From contig NZ_CP088930.1 in assembly GCF_027594825.1 (NCBI RefSeq), forward strand, positions 2,169,019 to 2,233,018: a stretch of 64,000 nucleotides of DNA, written 5' to 3'. The notes under the pieces were generated by a model. That model searched no databases and was not told where the DNA came from. It was given only the letters and a program-made list of their open reading frames with translations. Source of the DNA: Serratia liquefaciens (GTDB lineage Bacteria; Pseudomonadota; Gammaproteobacteria; Enterobacterales; Enterobacteriaceae). The position numbers and the translations under genes were made by a program. Shown one piece after another: positions 1-9,063 of the stretch. Numbering within the stretch: position 1 is the first letter of the stretch; each line of letters begins with the position of its first letter.

Positions 1-66
1 ATTACTATTTATTAGTATTTTCATTTGTCGGCAATGCGTCAAGCCCCGGTACGAAATTCAATCAAT

Positions 67-90
67 AAAAAAGGGCGCCTGAGCGCCCTT
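67..90 (-). terminator. Rho-independent terminator after exbD
   Basis: An 8-bp perfect stem (AAGGGCGC / GCGCCCTT) with a CTGA loop is followed, on the minus strand, by a run of T (positions 72-67). It lies about 25 bp beyond the exbD stop and probably ends the exbBD transcript. Confidence 0.85.
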
Positions 91-115
91 CTAACCCTGG
101 GTGATGACAAGCCCG

Positions 116-538
116 CTACTTGGCGGTGCCTTCCATCCCCACCAGCCCCACTTTCAGGTAGCCGGCCTTACGCAGCGTATCCATTACGCTCATCAGCGTT
201 TCGTAGTCCACGCTCTTATCCGCCTGGAAGAAGATGGTGGTCTCTTTGTTCGCCTGCGTCCGTTGATCCAGCACCGACGTCAGTTGATCTGCACTGACCG
301 CCTGCTCGCCAACGTAAAGCTGTTTGTCCGCTTTCACCGACAGGAACACCGGCTTTTCCGGACGCGGCTGAGGTTTGGCGGAGGACGCCGGGAGATCGAC
401 ACGGATATCTACCGTTGCCAGCGGCGCGGCCACCATAAAGATGATCAACAGCACCAGCATGACGTCGATAAACGGCGTCACGTTGATTTCATGCAGTTCG
501 CCGCTGTCGTCCAGATCTTCATTTAAGCGCATCGCCAT
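116..538 (-). CDS. exbD: ExbD, TonB-system proton channel subunit
   Basis: This 140-residue inner-membrane protein pairs with ExbB to turn the proton gradient into motion of TonB, which drives uptake of iron-siderophores and vitamin B12 through outer-membrane receptors. The single transmembrane helix (about residues 20-42) contains the TPFIDVMLVLL motif; Asp25 is the conserved protonatable residue of the family. The rest is a periplasmic domain. The length matches the E. coli protein. It starts 3 bp after the exbB stop, so the two are translated as an operon, and a terminator follows. Iron regulation is expected through the Fur-like box upstream of exbB. Confidence 0.97.
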   Translation of the reverse strand: MAMRLNEDLDDSGELHEINVTPFIDVMLVLLIIFMVAAPLATVDIRVDLPASSAKPQPRPEKPVFLSVKADKQLYVGEQAVSADQLTSVLDQRTQANKETTIFFQADKSVDYETLMSVMDTLRKAGYLKVGLVGMEGTAK

Positions 539-541
539 AAC

Positions 542-1516
542 TCACCCCACCCGCAGTTGGTGTGAATGCTGTGAGCGTTTGGCTTCCGCCGTGGCGGCCA
601 GATCCAAATCACGGCCCAGCAACAGCAGAACCTGTGCCGCTACGTCGCCAACCTGAGCGCGGTGACCACTGATCACACGGGCAAAGATGTTATAAATCAC
701 TACCGCCGGGATCGCGGCAACCAGGCCCAGCGCGGTAGCCAGCAGCGCTTCTGCGATGCCAGGCGCAACCACCGCCAGGTTGGTGGTTTGTGAGTGGGCG
801 ATGCCGATAAAGCTGTTCATGATGCCCCAAACGGTACCGAACAGACCGACAAACGGCGAAATGGCACCGATGGTCGCCAGGAAGCCATTGCCGCGCCCCA
901 TGTTACGGCTGTAGCCCGCTACGCGACGCTCCAGACGGAAACCGGTACGTTCCTTGATGCCGTTGTTGTCGTTGGACGCCGCCGACAGCTCCAGCTCGTT
1001 TTGCGCATCGTTGAGCAACACGGCGCTGATGCTCTCGTCCGAGAAGCTCTGCGCCAGTTCGGACGCTTCGTCCAGCGAGCGTACGTTGGCCAACGCCAGC
1101 TGTTCGCGGCGCAGACGGCGCTTGGCGCGGAACAGTTCGCTGCCTTTGGAGAACAGGATGGTCCAGGTGACGATAGACGCCAGCACCAGGCCAATCATCA
1201 CGATTTTCACCACGATGTCCGCATGCTGGTACATACCCCAGACGGACAGGTCCATACCGCGGGTTTCCGGCGGCTGGATGGTCGGTTGCGGGTTCACCGG
1301 AGTGAGAGTTTCAGGCGCTGCCGCGGCAGGCGCGGTGGCAGCCGGAGCCACGCTTTCGGTAACGGCCGGATTAGCCGCTGGTGCCGCATGAGCACTGCCG
1401 GCCAGACCTACCACCAATACCATTGAAGCTAACAGACCACGGCCGAACGCCTGGCCCCATTGCGCCCGGCCCTGACCGAACGATCCTTGATTTAAATTCT
1501 TGCCAGCCGTTTTCAC
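542..1516 (-). CDS. exbB: ExbB, TonB-system proton channel subunit, long form
   Basis: ExbB forms the pentameric channel around ExbD in the inner membrane. The product is about 324 residues against 244 in E. coli. The extra part is N-terminal: a signal-peptide-like stretch (GLLASMVLVVGLAGSAHA) followed by an Ala/Pro/Thr-rich segment before the first core helix. This extension is known from Serratia and other non-E. coli ExbB proteins. I place the start at the GTG at 1516, because GGAGG stands 6 bp before it; a TTG at 1543 is in frame but has no ribosome site. The three core helices lie near residues 115-140, 215-240 and 260-290 by eye. First gene of exbBD. Confidence 0.95.
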   Translation of the reverse strand: MKTAGKNLNQGSFGQGRAQWGQAFGRGLLASMVLVVGLAGSAHAAPAANPAVTESVAPAATAPAAAAPETLTPVNPQPTIQPPETRGMDLSVWGMYQHADIVVKIVMIGLVLASIVTWTILFSKGSELFRAKRRLRREQLALANVRSLDEASELAQSFSDESISAVLLNDAQNELELSAASNDNNGIKERTGFRLERRVAGYSRNMGRGNGFLATIGAISPFVGLFGTVWGIMNSFIGIAHSQTTNLAVVAPGIAEALLATALGLVAAIPAVVIYNIFARVISGHRAQVGDVAAQVLLLLGRDLDLAATAEAKRSQHSHQLRVG

Positions 1517-1591
1517 GCTGTGCCTCCACCCGTTACCGATCAAAATTGAGGAATAATTCAGCGTGCGATCATATCAAACCAATCAGGGATT

Positions 1592-1610
1592 GATAGTAGT
1601 TCTCATTATT
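1592..1610. promoter_or_regulatory. candidate Fur box upstream of exbB
   Basis: This 19-bp stretch (GATAGTAGTTCTCATTATT) matches the Fur consensus GATAATGATAATCATTATC at 12 of 19 positions, with the outer half-sites best conserved. It lies about 75 bp before the exbB start, and iron control of exbBD is established in related bacteria. No binding evidence is available. Confidence 0.5.
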
Positions 1611-1887
1611 ATTTACCAAATAATCGGGAAAATTGCCCCTGCGGCGCACTAAAGGCCTTCTCACTAACCCATTCGCCGCCTGTTCGGGCCTATATGCACC
1701 CTTTATAGGGCTATTTCGTCACTTTTACCGCACAGGGCTGCAACAAAGACGGGGGATTTGTCGCATTTTACTGTTACATCCCGGACTCACCGATAAACCC
1801 GCTTGGTTATCGCCGTCAGGCAGAAGGATGGCATGCGAGAGCACGATTGAGCAGAAGATTATAGCCGTTTCTACATTTGGATGTTAA

Positions 1888-1903
1888 AACGTCTGGATGG
1901 CTA
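1888..1903. promoter_or_regulatory. possible MetJ boxes upstream of metC
   Basis: AAACGTCT followed directly by GGATGGCT resembles two adjacent met boxes (consensus AGACGTCT). The first matches 6 of 8 positions and the second is poor. MetJ control of metC is established in enterobacteria, and the position about 70-85 bp before the metC start is suitable. The match alone is weak. Confidence 0.35.
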
Positions 1904-1974
1904 TAAGGCGTCATGCTAACGTAAGGGCTATCGCAAATGACCCGTGAAGATCAAGCAAAGGTGAGCCCGCTCCT

Positions 1975-3171
1975 ATGACGTCTAAAAACATCGAAACTAC
2001 CCTGATTGGCGCCGGGCGCAGCAAGCGCTATACCCAGGGCTCCGTCAACCCCGTCACCCAACGCGCTTCTTCATTGGTATTTGACTCCGTGGCGGCCAAA
2101 AAAGAGGCCACCGCCAAACGTGCTCATGGCGAGCTGTTTTACGGCCGACGCGGCACCCTGACCCACTTCGCGTTGCAGGATGCGATGGTCGAACTGGAGG
2201 GCGGCGCAGGCTGCGTGCTCTACCCTTGCGGCGCGGCGGCGGTTTCCAACGCCATTCTGTCCTTTGTCGGCGCGGGCGACCACCTGCTGATGACCGGTTC
2301 CGTCTATGAGCCGACGCAGGACTTTTGTACCCATATTCTGAGCCGCATGAATGTGGAAACCACCTATTTCGATCCGCTGATCGGCGCCGATATCGCCGGG
2401 CTGATTCAGCCCAATACCCGCGTGGTGTTCCTCGAATCCCCCGGTTCGATCACCATGGAGATCCAGGATATTCCGGCAATGGTGCAGGCGATTCGCGCCG
2501 CGGCGCCTGAAGTGGTGATCATGATCGATAACACCTGGGCGGCCGGGGTGCTGTTCAAGGCGCTGGATTTTGATATCGACATTTCGATTCAGGCCGGCAC
2601 CAAATACATTATTGGCCATTCCGATTACATGCTCGGCACCGCCGTGGCTAACGAGCGCTGTTGGGACCAACTGCGTGAATACTCCTATTTGATGGGCCAA
2701 ATGGTGGACGCCGATACCGCTTATATGGCCAGCCGCGGTTTGCGCACCCTGGGCGTACGCCTGAAGCAGCACCAGCATAGCAGCATCGAAGTCGCTCATT
2801 GGCTGGCCCAGCGACCCGCGGTGGCGGTGGTCAATCACCCGGCGCTGCCCGGTTGCAAGGGCCACGAGTTTTACCTGCGCGATTTCAGCGGCTGCAACGG
2901 CCTGTTTTCTTTCGTGCTGAAACAGCGCCTGAGCGACGTGCAGTTAGCCGAGTATCTGGATAACTTCAGCCACTTCAGCATGGCCTATTCCTGGGGCGGC
3001 TTTGAATCCCTGATCCTGGCTAACCAGCCGGAGGAACTGGAAGCCATTCGCCCAGCGGGCGGCGTCGACTTCTCCGGCACCCTGGTGCGTCTGCATATCG
3101 GCCTGGAGAACGTGCAGGATCTGATTGCCGATCTCGCCGCCGGGTTCGACCGCATCGCCAATACGCGCTAA
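1975..3171 (+). CDS. metC: cystathionine beta-lyase
   Basis: MetC is a cytosolic PLP enzyme that splits cystathionine into homocysteine, pyruvate and ammonia, the penultimate part of methionine synthesis. The 398-residue length fits the family (E. coli 395). The PLP-binding lysine is Lys210 in [11 protein letters not shown], at the same number as in E. coli. The cofactor-stacking region [10 protein letters not shown] (residues 55-64) and the Asp185-bearing IDNTW segment are intact. AAGGTGAG stands 9 bp before the ATG. It is divergent from exbB and followed in the same direction by yghB, as in E. coli. Confidence 0.97.
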   Translation: MTSKNIETTLIGAGRSKRYTQGSVNPVTQRASSLVFDSVAAKKEATAKRAHGELFYGRRGTLTHFALQDAMVELEGGAGCVLYPCGAAAVSNAILSFVGAGDHLLMTGSVYEPTQDFCTHILSRMNVETTYFDPLIGADIAGLIQPNTRVVFLESPGSITMEIQDIPAMVQAIRAAAPEVVIMIDNTWAAGVLFKALDFDIDISIQAGTKYIIGHSDYMLGTAVANERCWDQLREYSYLMGQMVDADTAYMASRGLRTLGVRLKQHQHSSIEVAHWLAQRPAVAVVNHPALPGCKGHEFYLRDFSGCNGLFSFVLKQRLSDVQLAEYLDNFSHFSMAYSWGGFESLILANQPEELEAIRPAGGVDFSGTLVRLHIGLENVQDLIADLAAGFDRIANTR

Positions 3172-3325
3172 CAGAATGCCTGTTTGCATCGGCAACTTTA
3201 TTCGCCTTGTTTAATGTGTGCTTAAGCTATTAGCGTTACACTAGGCGAGTAACTGTCAGATACGGCCAACACTGTGCCCTGGATACCCTGAAGCCAGGCG
3301 CAACCGGTATGCAACAGGATAAATA

Positions 3326-3988
3326 ATGGATGTATTACGAGAGATTGTTCATGCGCTTTGGCAGCAGGACTTCATTGCCCTTGCCAATCCCAGCGTAATT
3401 TGGGTGGTTTATGCAGTACTTTTCACCACTCTTTTTTTAGAAAACGGACTACTGCCAGCTTCCTTCTTACCCGGCGACAGCCTGCTGCTGTTATCCGGCG
3501 CGCTGATCGCCAAGGGCGTGATGGCCTTTGTGCCGACGCTGATCATTTTGACCGTCGCCGCCAGCCTGGGCTGCTGGCTGAGCTACCTGCAGGGCCGCTG
3601 GTTGGGCCATACCAATCTGGTCAAAGGTTGGCTGCTGCAACTGCCCGCTCAGTATCACCAACGTGCACACAACCTGTTTAACCGCCATGGCCTGACGGCG
3701 CTGGTCATCGGCCGTTTCCTGGGTTTCGTTCGTACTCTTTTGCCCACCATGGCCGGTATCTCTGGCCTCAACAGCACCCGTTTTCAGTTCTTTAACTGGT
3801 TGAGCGCGGTGATTTGGGTGGGTGCAGTGGTCGGCCTCGGCTACGCTTTCAGCCAGATCCCTTTGGTGAAACGCTATGAGAGCCAGGTGATGACCGGGCT
3901 GATGATCCTGCCGCTGGTGCTGCTGCTGGTTGGCCTGCTCGGCGGCATGTTGGTTATCTGGCGTAAAAAACGCGCAGCCTCTTCCTGA
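3326..3988 (+). CDS. yghB: DedA-family membrane protein YghB
   Basis: This 220-residue polytopic inner-membrane protein belongs to the DedA (SNARE-associated/VTT) family. In E. coli, YghB and its paralogue YqjA are needed together for normal membrane homeostasis, cell division at high temperature and drug resistance; lipid scrambling is the current family-level idea. The hallmark segments are present: [15 protein letters not shown] (about residues 37-51, with Glu39 and Asp51) and [16 protein letters not shown] (about 129-144, with two arginines). Gene position after metC matches E. coli. It is convergent with yqhC. Confidence 0.93.
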   Translation: MDVLREIVHALWQQDFIALANPSVIWVVYAVLFTTLFLENGLLPASFLPGDSLLLLSGALIAKGVMAFVPTLIILTVAASLGCWLSYLQGRWLGHTNLVKGWLLQLPAQYHQRAHNLFNRHGLTALVIGRFLGFVRTLLPTMAGISGLNSTRFQFFNWLSAVIWVGAVVGLGYAFSQIPLVKRYESQVMTGLMILPLVLLLVGLLGGMLVIWRKKRAASS

Positions 3989-4036
3989 TACCCAGACGGG
4001 CGGCCATCGTCGCCCATTAGAGGAGCGGGTTCCGGC

Positions 4037-4954
4037 TTAGCCCTCCATCATTAAAGGGGGGTTGTCGCGCAACCGGGCAACTTCATCACTCGGCGTCACG
4101 CCAAAGAAACGTTTGAATTCGCGGCTGAACTGCGAAGCGCTTTCATAGCCGACGCGGATTGCGGCGGTACTGGCCTTCAGACCGTCGTGCACCATCAGCA
4201 AACGCGCCTTGTGCAAGCGATAGGATTTCACATATTGCAGCGGCGAGGTGTTGGTCACTGCCTTGAAGTTATGGTGAAACGCCGAGATGCTCATATTCAC
4301 TTCCCCTGCCAACTGCTCAACGTTGAGGCTGTCCGCATATTGGTTCTCGATGCGCCGCAGCGCCTTGGCGATTTGGCTGAAGTGGGTATGGCGATTAACC
4401 AATTCCTGCAATGAGGCGCCACAGGCTCCGCGCAGTACGTGGTAGAGAATTTCACGCACAATCTGCGGCCCCAGCACGCGTGCATCCAGCGGTTTGGCCA
4501 TCACATCCAGCAGGCGTTCGGTAGCGCACAACAGCTCTTCCGACAGCTCGGCCAGGTTCACCCCGCTGCTTTCTCTGCGCGGCTTCACCAAGTAGTCGTC
4601 ATCGCCGATGTCGATCAACAGGTCCTGCAGCATTTGGCTGTCGATATTCACCGACAACCCCACCAGCGGCAATTCCGGGCTGGCAAAGGTCTCACACTCA
4701 AACGGCAGCGGCACCGTCATCAACAGATAATTGCGCGGATCGTACTGAAAGACCCGGTTACCGCAGTATCCGACCTTATGCCCCTGAAAAATGATCACGA
4801 TCCCCGGTTCATACATCACCGGCTGGCGCGGGCAATGGCGATCAACATAGAGGATTTTCACCAGCGGTACCGGCGAAGGCGTATAACCGTTGCTCTCGGC
4901 AAAGCAGGCCGCCTGGCGCGCCATGCGGCCGCGCAGTTCATCGATTTCGCTCAC
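4037..4954 (-). CDS. yqhC: AraC-family regulator YqhC
   Basis: This 305-residue protein has an N-terminal AraC-type sensing domain (about residues 15-190) and a C-terminal pair of helix-turn-helix motifs (about 195-295; [27 protein letters not shown] is split across the first, and [21 protein letters not shown] marks the second). In E. coli, YqhC activates yqhD and dkgA in response to reactive aldehydes such as furfural and glyoxal. It is divergent from yqhD here, with 192 bp between them, the same layout. The role is inferred from the conserved neighbourhood. Confidence 0.93.
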   Translation of the reverse strand: MSEIDELRGRMARQAACFAESNGYTPSPVPLVKILYVDRHCPRQPVMYEPGIVIIFQGHKVGYCGNRVFQYDPRNYLLMTVPLPFECETFASPELPLVGLSVNIDSQMLQDLLIDIGDDDYLVKPRRESSGVNLAELSEELLCATERLLDVMAKPLDARVLGPQIVREILYHVLRGACGASLQELVNRHTHFSQIAKALRRIENQYADSLNVEQLAGEVNMSISAFHHNFKAVTNTSPLQYVKSYRLHKARLLMVHDGLKASTAAIRVGYESASQFSREFKRFFGVTPSDEVARLRDNPPLMMEG

Positions 4955-5146
4955 GGAAACACCCTCTTACATTAAGAATAATTCGGCATAAATAATAGTT
5001 TAAAACTCTATTTTTCTACAACGCTTTGTAGGAATAGGCAAGACTCGGGCAGGAATGTGCATTGTGCTGCTGAGCCAAGTTACTGACAATACGCCTCAGA
5101 TATTTTGCGCCGACGGCGCTGGCCCCATGCAGAAGAGAAATCACCC

Positions 5147-6310
5147 ATGCAAAACTTTATTCTCCATACCCCAACCAAAATCCTGTTCGGCCAAGACCAA
5201 ATCGCCGGCCTGGCACAGCAGATCCCTGCCGACGCACGCATTCTGATCACCTACGGTGGCGGCAGCGTGAAGAAAAACGGCGTACTGGATCAGGTTTATG
5301 CCGCACTGGCGGGCCGCAACGTGCAGGAGTTTTCCGGCATTGAGCCTAACCCAACCTACGAAACGCTGATGAAAGCGGTCGAGGTGGTGCGTGCAGAAAA
5401 TATCGATTTCCTGCTGGCGGTCGGCGGCGGCTCGGTGGTTGATGGCACCAAGTTTATTGCCGCAGCGGCCCACTATCAGGCGGATGCCGATCCCTGGCAC
5501 ATCCTGAAAACCGTGGGCAGTGAAATCAAAGGCGCGGTGCCAATGGGCTGCGTACTGACACTGCCGGCCACCGGCTCTGAGTCCAACAGCGGCGCAGTGA
5601 TTACCCGCAAAAGCAGCGGCGACAAACAGCACTTCTTCTCGCCACACGTGCAACCGCTGTTCGCGGTGCTGGATCCGGTAGTGACCTACTCCCTGCCGCC
5701 GCGCCAAATTGCCAATGGCGTAGTCGACGCCTTTGTCCACACCATCGAGCAGTACCTGACCTACCCGGTCGACGCCAAGGTGCAAGACCGCTTTGCCGAA
5801 GGCCTGCTGTTGACGCTGCTGGAAGATGGTCCGCGCGCGCTGTCCGAGCCGGAAAACTATGCGGTGCGCGCTAACGTGATGTGGAGCGCCACCATGGCGC
5901 TGAACGGCCTGATCGGCGCCGGCGTGCCGCAGGACTGGGCAACCCATATGCTGGGCCACGAGTTGACCGCGATGCACGGTTTGGATCATGCCCAAACGCT
6001 GGCGATTGTTCTGCCCGCGCTGCTGATCGAGAAAAAAGCCCAGAAACGCGAAAAACTGCTGCAGTACGCCGACCGCGTTTGGGGCCTGCGCGACGGCAGT
6101 GAAGACAGCCGCATCGACGGTGCCATTGCCGCCACTCGTGCCTTCTTCGAACAAATGGGCGTACCGACCCGCATGGCGGATTACCAGCTCGACGGCAGCT
6201 CTATTCCGGCCCTGCTGGATAAGCTGCATCAGCACGGCATGACCGCATTGGGCGAGCACCAGGACATCACTCTGGAAGTCAGCCAGCGCATTTATAACGC
6301 GGCGCGTTAA
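5147..6310 (+). CDS. yqhD: NADPH-dependent aldehyde reductase / alcohol dehydrogenase YqhD
   Basis: YqhD is a soluble, iron-type (group III) alcohol dehydrogenase fold enzyme that reduces many short aldehydes with NADPH and protects against lipid-peroxidation products and furfural. The product is 387 residues, the same as E. coli. GGGS motifs (residues 37-40 and 93-96) bind the nucleotide. Asp194 and His198 in NGVVDAFVHT are metal ligands at the E. coli numbering, and the histidine-bearing segments GHELTAMHGLDHAQ complete the site. I chose the ATG at 5147; an in-frame TTG at 5105 would add 14 residues not seen in the family. Confidence 0.96.
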   Translation: MQNFILHTPTKILFGQDQIAGLAQQIPADARILITYGGGSVKKNGVLDQVYAALAGRNVQEFSGIEPNPTYETLMKAVEVVRAENIDFLLAVGGGSVVDGTKFIAAAAHYQADADPWHILKTVGSEIKGAVPMGCVLTLPATGSESNSGAVITRKSSGDKQHFFSPHVQPLFAVLDPVVTYSLPPRQIANGVVDAFVHTIEQYLTYPVDAKVQDRFAEGLLLTLLEDGPRALSEPENYAVRANVMWSATMALNGLIGAGVPQDWATHMLGHELTAMHGLDHAQTLAIVLPALLIEKKAQKREKLLQYADRVWGLRDGSEDSRIDGAIAATRAFFEQMGVPTRMADYQLDGSSIPALLDKLHQHGMTALGEHQDITLEVSQRIYNAAR

Positions 6311-6356
6311 TCGCAAAACCGGTATTTCCTGCTAGGCTTTAGTTTCGACTTCTCTC

Positions 6357-6383
6357 CTGCGCCCGACCGATCATCGGGCGCAG
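6357..6383. terminator. hairpin after yqhD
   Basis: A 10-bp perfect inverted repeat (CTGCGCCCGA / TCGGGCGCAG) with a 7-base loop lies 47 bp beyond the yqhD stop. It has no strong T-run, so it may act as a weak terminator or 3'-end stabiliser. Nearly the same stem recurs after dkgA at 7421-7446. Confidence 0.55.
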
Positions 6384-6450
6384 TTCAGCGCACTTTCTGC
6401 GCTGCCGATCGTTTCGCATGACATCATCTGGTTAACCCATGGGAGAAAAC

Positions 6451-6495
6451 ATGACCTGTAGCCGCCCTGTCCCGACAGCGCTGGAATTTGGTTAG
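6451..6495 (+). CDS. possible 14-residue leader ORF between yqhD and dkgA
   Basis: GGGAGA stands 6 bp before an ATG that opens a 14-codon frame ending in TAG. It sits in the 280-bp yqhD-dkgA gap, about 95 bp before dkgA. The ribosome site is good, but the frame is too short to carry family evidence. It could be a leader peptide or chance. Confidence 0.2.
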   Translation: MTCSRPVPTALEFG

Positions 6496-6590
6496 CAAAC
6501 TCAGCACCACCCCAATTTGCCAACTAGAATTTATTAATAGCCGTTTCCGGTGCATGCAGCACTGGGCAATCCGTTGACAAGGAGATACGC

Positions 6591-7415
6591 ATGACAACGC
6601 AACAACCCATCATCAAACTCCACGATGGTAATCTGATGCCGCAGTTGGGTCTCGGCGTTTGGCAGGCGAGTATTTCAGAAACCACCCAGGCGGTGCTTAA
6701 AGCACTGGAGGTGGGCTATCGCTCGATCGATACCGCTGCAATCTACAAGAATGAGGAAGGGGTTGGCGCAGCATTGCAATCCACCTCAGTACCACGTGAT
6801 GAGCTGTTTATCACCACCAAACTGTGGAACGACGATCAGGGCGACCCGCAAGGCGCGCTGGAAACCAGCCTGGAAAAACTCAAGCTGGATTACGTCGATC
6901 TGTATCTGATCCACTGGCCAAAACCGCAGCAGGACCAATATGTCGACGCCTGGCGCGGGTTGATCAAACTGCGTGAGCAGGGGCTGGTCAAAAGCATCGG
7001 GGTATGCAATTTCCACACCCCGCACCTGCAGCGCCTGCTGGACGAAACCAATATCGCACCGGTGATCAACCAAATTGAGCTGCATCCGTTGCTGCAACAG
7101 CGCCAACTGCGCGCCTGGAACGCAACCCACCATATCGCAACCGAATCCTGGAGCCCACTGGCACAGGGCGGCGAAGGGGTGTTCGACCAAGCGGTGATCA
7201 AAAAGCTGGCGGAAAAATACGAGAAAACCCCGGCGCAGATCGTGGTGCGCTGGCACCTGGACAGCGGGCTGATCGTGATCCCGAAATCGGTCACGCCAGC
7301 GCGAATTCGTGAAAACTTCGAAGTCTTCGACTTCAAACTGGATAAAGACGAACTGGGCGAAATCGCCAAACTGGATATCGGCAACCGTCTGGGGCCGGAT
7401 CCGGACTCTCTGTAA
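6591..7415 (+). CDS. dkgA: 2,5-diketo-D-gluconate / aldehyde reductase A (aldo-keto reductase)
   Basis: This 274-residue cytosolic enzyme is an NADPH-dependent aldo-keto reductase that reduces 2,5-diketo-D-gluconate, methylglyoxal and other aldehydes. The AKR catalytic tetrad is complete: Asp47, Tyr52 (SIDTAAIYKNEEGVG), Lys77 (FITTKLWN) and His108 (LYLIHWP). The NADPH 2'-phosphate loop IPKSVTPARIRENFEVF lies near residues 228-244. AAGGAG stands 7 bp before the start. It follows yqhD in the same direction and is expected to belong to the YqhC regulon, as in E. coli. Confidence 0.95.
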   Translation: MTTQQPIIKLHDGNLMPQLGLGVWQASISETTQAVLKALEVGYRSIDTAAIYKNEEGVGAALQSTSVPRDELFITTKLWNDDQGDPQGALETSLEKLKLDYVDLYLIHWPKPQQDQYVDAWRGLIKLREQGLVKSIGVCNFHTPHLQRLLDETNIAPVINQIELHPLLQQRQLRAWNATHHIATESWSPLAQGGEGVFDQAVIKKLAEKYEKTPAQIVVRWHLDSGLIVIPKSVTPARIRENFEVFDFKLDKDELGEIAKLDIGNRLGPDPDSL

Positions 7416-7420
7416 TCTCC

Positions 7421-7446
7421 CTGCGCCCGCCTTCGGTCGGGCGCAG
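7421..7446. terminator. terminator-like hairpin between dkgA and the amidohydrolase gene
   Basis: The stem CTGCGCCCG / CGGGCGCAG encloses an 8-base loop containing TTCG. It lies between two convergent genes, immediately after dkgA. There is no long T-run on either side. Confidence 0.6.
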
Positions 7447-7463
7447 CATGATCCAAAATACGC

Positions 7464-8912
7464 TTATCGGCGATAGGCCTCCGCCAGATTTACCGACGCT
7501 CGCCGCTCCGCCTCTCTAAGCCAGGCAACCGCTTCTGCTCCCGTGATCTCTGCACGCCCGAACGCCGCCTGCTGAATACGCCCCAGCGTCTGAGCGGCGC
7601 GTTGCCGGATGACGGCCATATCCTGTCCTACCAGTTCGCCATGCCGCTTGCGGATCTGGCCGTTGATGATCACCGTATCCACATCGGCGGCATGGGACTG
7701 CAACACGCAGCTCGCTCCCGGGAAAGAAGAAGGCACCATCGCCCGCTGATGTTTAAGCATAATCACATCGGCCTGTTTTCCCGGCGTCAGTGAACCGATG
7801 CTGGCCTCCATTCCCAGCGCAGCCGCGCTGCCGTGGGTCGCCCAACGCAGCGCATCCCCCACCGAGAGAGAAAGTTCAGAAACAACTTCGCCACGGATAT
7901 GGTGCTTATGGTTATCCAGGCAGCGCTGGGTTTGCAGCCCCAACCGCATCTGCGAAAACAGATCGCCAGACCCCACACAGACAATATCGGTGCTGATCGC
8001 CGGGGCTATACCGTGATCCAAACAGGCTCTGATAGGGGGAAAACCCATGCCCATTTGCATTTCAGTTTCGGGGGCAATGCTGACTTTAGCGCCGGTTTTA
8101 GCCAACAGCCGCCATTCAGGATCGGTCAGACCGGAACAGTGAATATGCAGGTGGCCGGGCTGCAGCAATTGATGATCGTCCAGTTCCTGCAACCCTTTTA
8201 ATAACCGACTGTTAGGCAGTGCACCGGTATGAGAAGCAATCAGGATATCCTGCTGCTGCGCCATGCGGATCTCTGCCGCAGTCTGCGCAAAGGGCACGGT
8301 GCCAAAATCGCTGAGCAGGGTTCCCATACGCAGCAAACCCCGATCGTCGCTAAAATAACGCTCGCGCAATTCAGCGGCAAAATTGACGCGTTCTTGATGG
8401 CTGGAAAAACCGGCGGGCTGAAAATCATAAACCTGAAATCCATAGGAATACACGCCACGGATACCGGATTGCTGTAGTGATTCAATCGCCGCGACGGCAT
8501 GATCCGGGCTATTCACACAGTCACAGCAGTCGAGGATGGTTGTGACCCCGCTGTCTATGGCCTCGAGCGCTCCCATCAGGGTGGCAGTGGACAAATCCTC
8601 GGCGGTCACCAGGGCCCCCAGTCCATAAAACGTGTTTGCCAGAAATTCCGGCAACGACATATCGCCGGAGATCCCACGAAACAACGACATCCAGGTGTGG
8701 CGATGACTATCGATCATACCCGGCAACACGATCGCACCACGCGCATCGATCACCTCGGCATCCAGATGACTAAACGCCTTTGCGTTTTCCGCCAGCGCTG
8801 CAATCCGGCTATTTTCAATCAGCAGCGCCCCCTGGGGCAATTCCCCATACTCTGCGTCCATGGTGATAATATGACCGCCAGTGATCACCTTACGATCGAC
8901 CTGCATGCTCAT
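7464..8912 (-). CDS. amidohydrolase-family protein (TRZ/ATZ-like)
   Basis: This 482-residue protein belongs to the metal-dependent amidohydrolase superfamily of the TRZ/ATZ (chlorohydrolase, S-adenosylhomocysteine/guanine deaminase-like) type. Metal-binding residues are visible: His70 and His72 in DSHRHTW, His228 in SHTG, the HIH at 256-258 and Asp309 in STD. An N-terminal and C-terminal beta-sandwich brackets the barrel (IDARGAIVLPGMIDSH; GSLTPGKQADVIML). It probably hydrolyses a C-N or C-Cl bond on a ring compound, but the substrate cannot be read from the sequence. AGGAGG stands 6 bp before the start. It is downstream of the broken dioxygenase-like gene, 151 bp away, and is absent from the E. 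coli order here. Confidence 0.85.
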   Translation of the reverse strand: MSMQVDRKVITGGHIITMDAEYGELPQGALLIENSRIAALAENAKAFSHLDAEVIDARGAIVLPGMIDSHRHTWMSLFRGISGDMSLPEFLANTFYGLGALVTAEDLSTATLMGALEAIDSGVTTILDCCDCVNSPDHAVAAIESLQQSGIRGVYSYGFQVYDFQPAGFSSHQERVNFAAELRERYFSDDRGLLRMGTLLSDFGTVPFAQTAAEIRMAQQQDILIASHTGALPNSRLLKGLQELDDHQLLQPGHLHIHCSGLTDPEWRLLAKTGAKVSIAPETEMQMGMGFPPIRACLDHGIAPAISTDIVCVGSGDLFSQMRLGLQTQRCLDNHKHHIRGEVVSELSLSVGDALRWATHGSAAALGMEASIGSLTPGKQADVIMLKHQRAMVPSSFPGASCVLQSHAADVDTVIINGQIRKRHGELVGQDMAVIRQRAAQTLGRIQQAAFGRAEITGAEAVAWLREAERRASVNLAEAYRR

Positions 8913-9063
8913 GTTTTACCTCCTGATTACCCACTGGAAAACAGGCGTGCACAATGTCGGTGGTTTAATCACGGCAGACATGCCGAACGACATAAATACG
9001 GCTACGCACATTCTTATGAATCTGCTCATCATTAGGAGCGCTGTTGCTACGGCGGGATGTTGC

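Larger units (their letters stand above)
1517..1974. other. exbB-metC divergent intergenic region (458 bp)
   Basis: This gap separates the divergently read exbB and metC. It contains the Fur-like box (1592-1610) on the exbB side and a MetJ-like sequence (1888-1903) on the metC side. An open frame at 1633-1887 (TTG start, no ribosome site, no recognisable domain) looks like chance. I see no tRNA, repeat or clear small RNA in the remainder. Confidence 0.7.

Noticed and set aside
1633..1887. 84-codon open frame in the exbB-metC gap
   Set aside because: It starts at TTG with no ribosome site, encodes no recognisable domain and lies over the promoter region of two divergent genes.
2071..2865. 264-codon open frame antisense to metC
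   Set aside because: MetC is certain on the sense strand and the antisense translation shows no domain.
5141..6316. 391-codon open frame antisense to yqhD
   Set aside because: YqhD matches its E. coli counterpart residue for residue at the metal site; the antisense frame has no family features.
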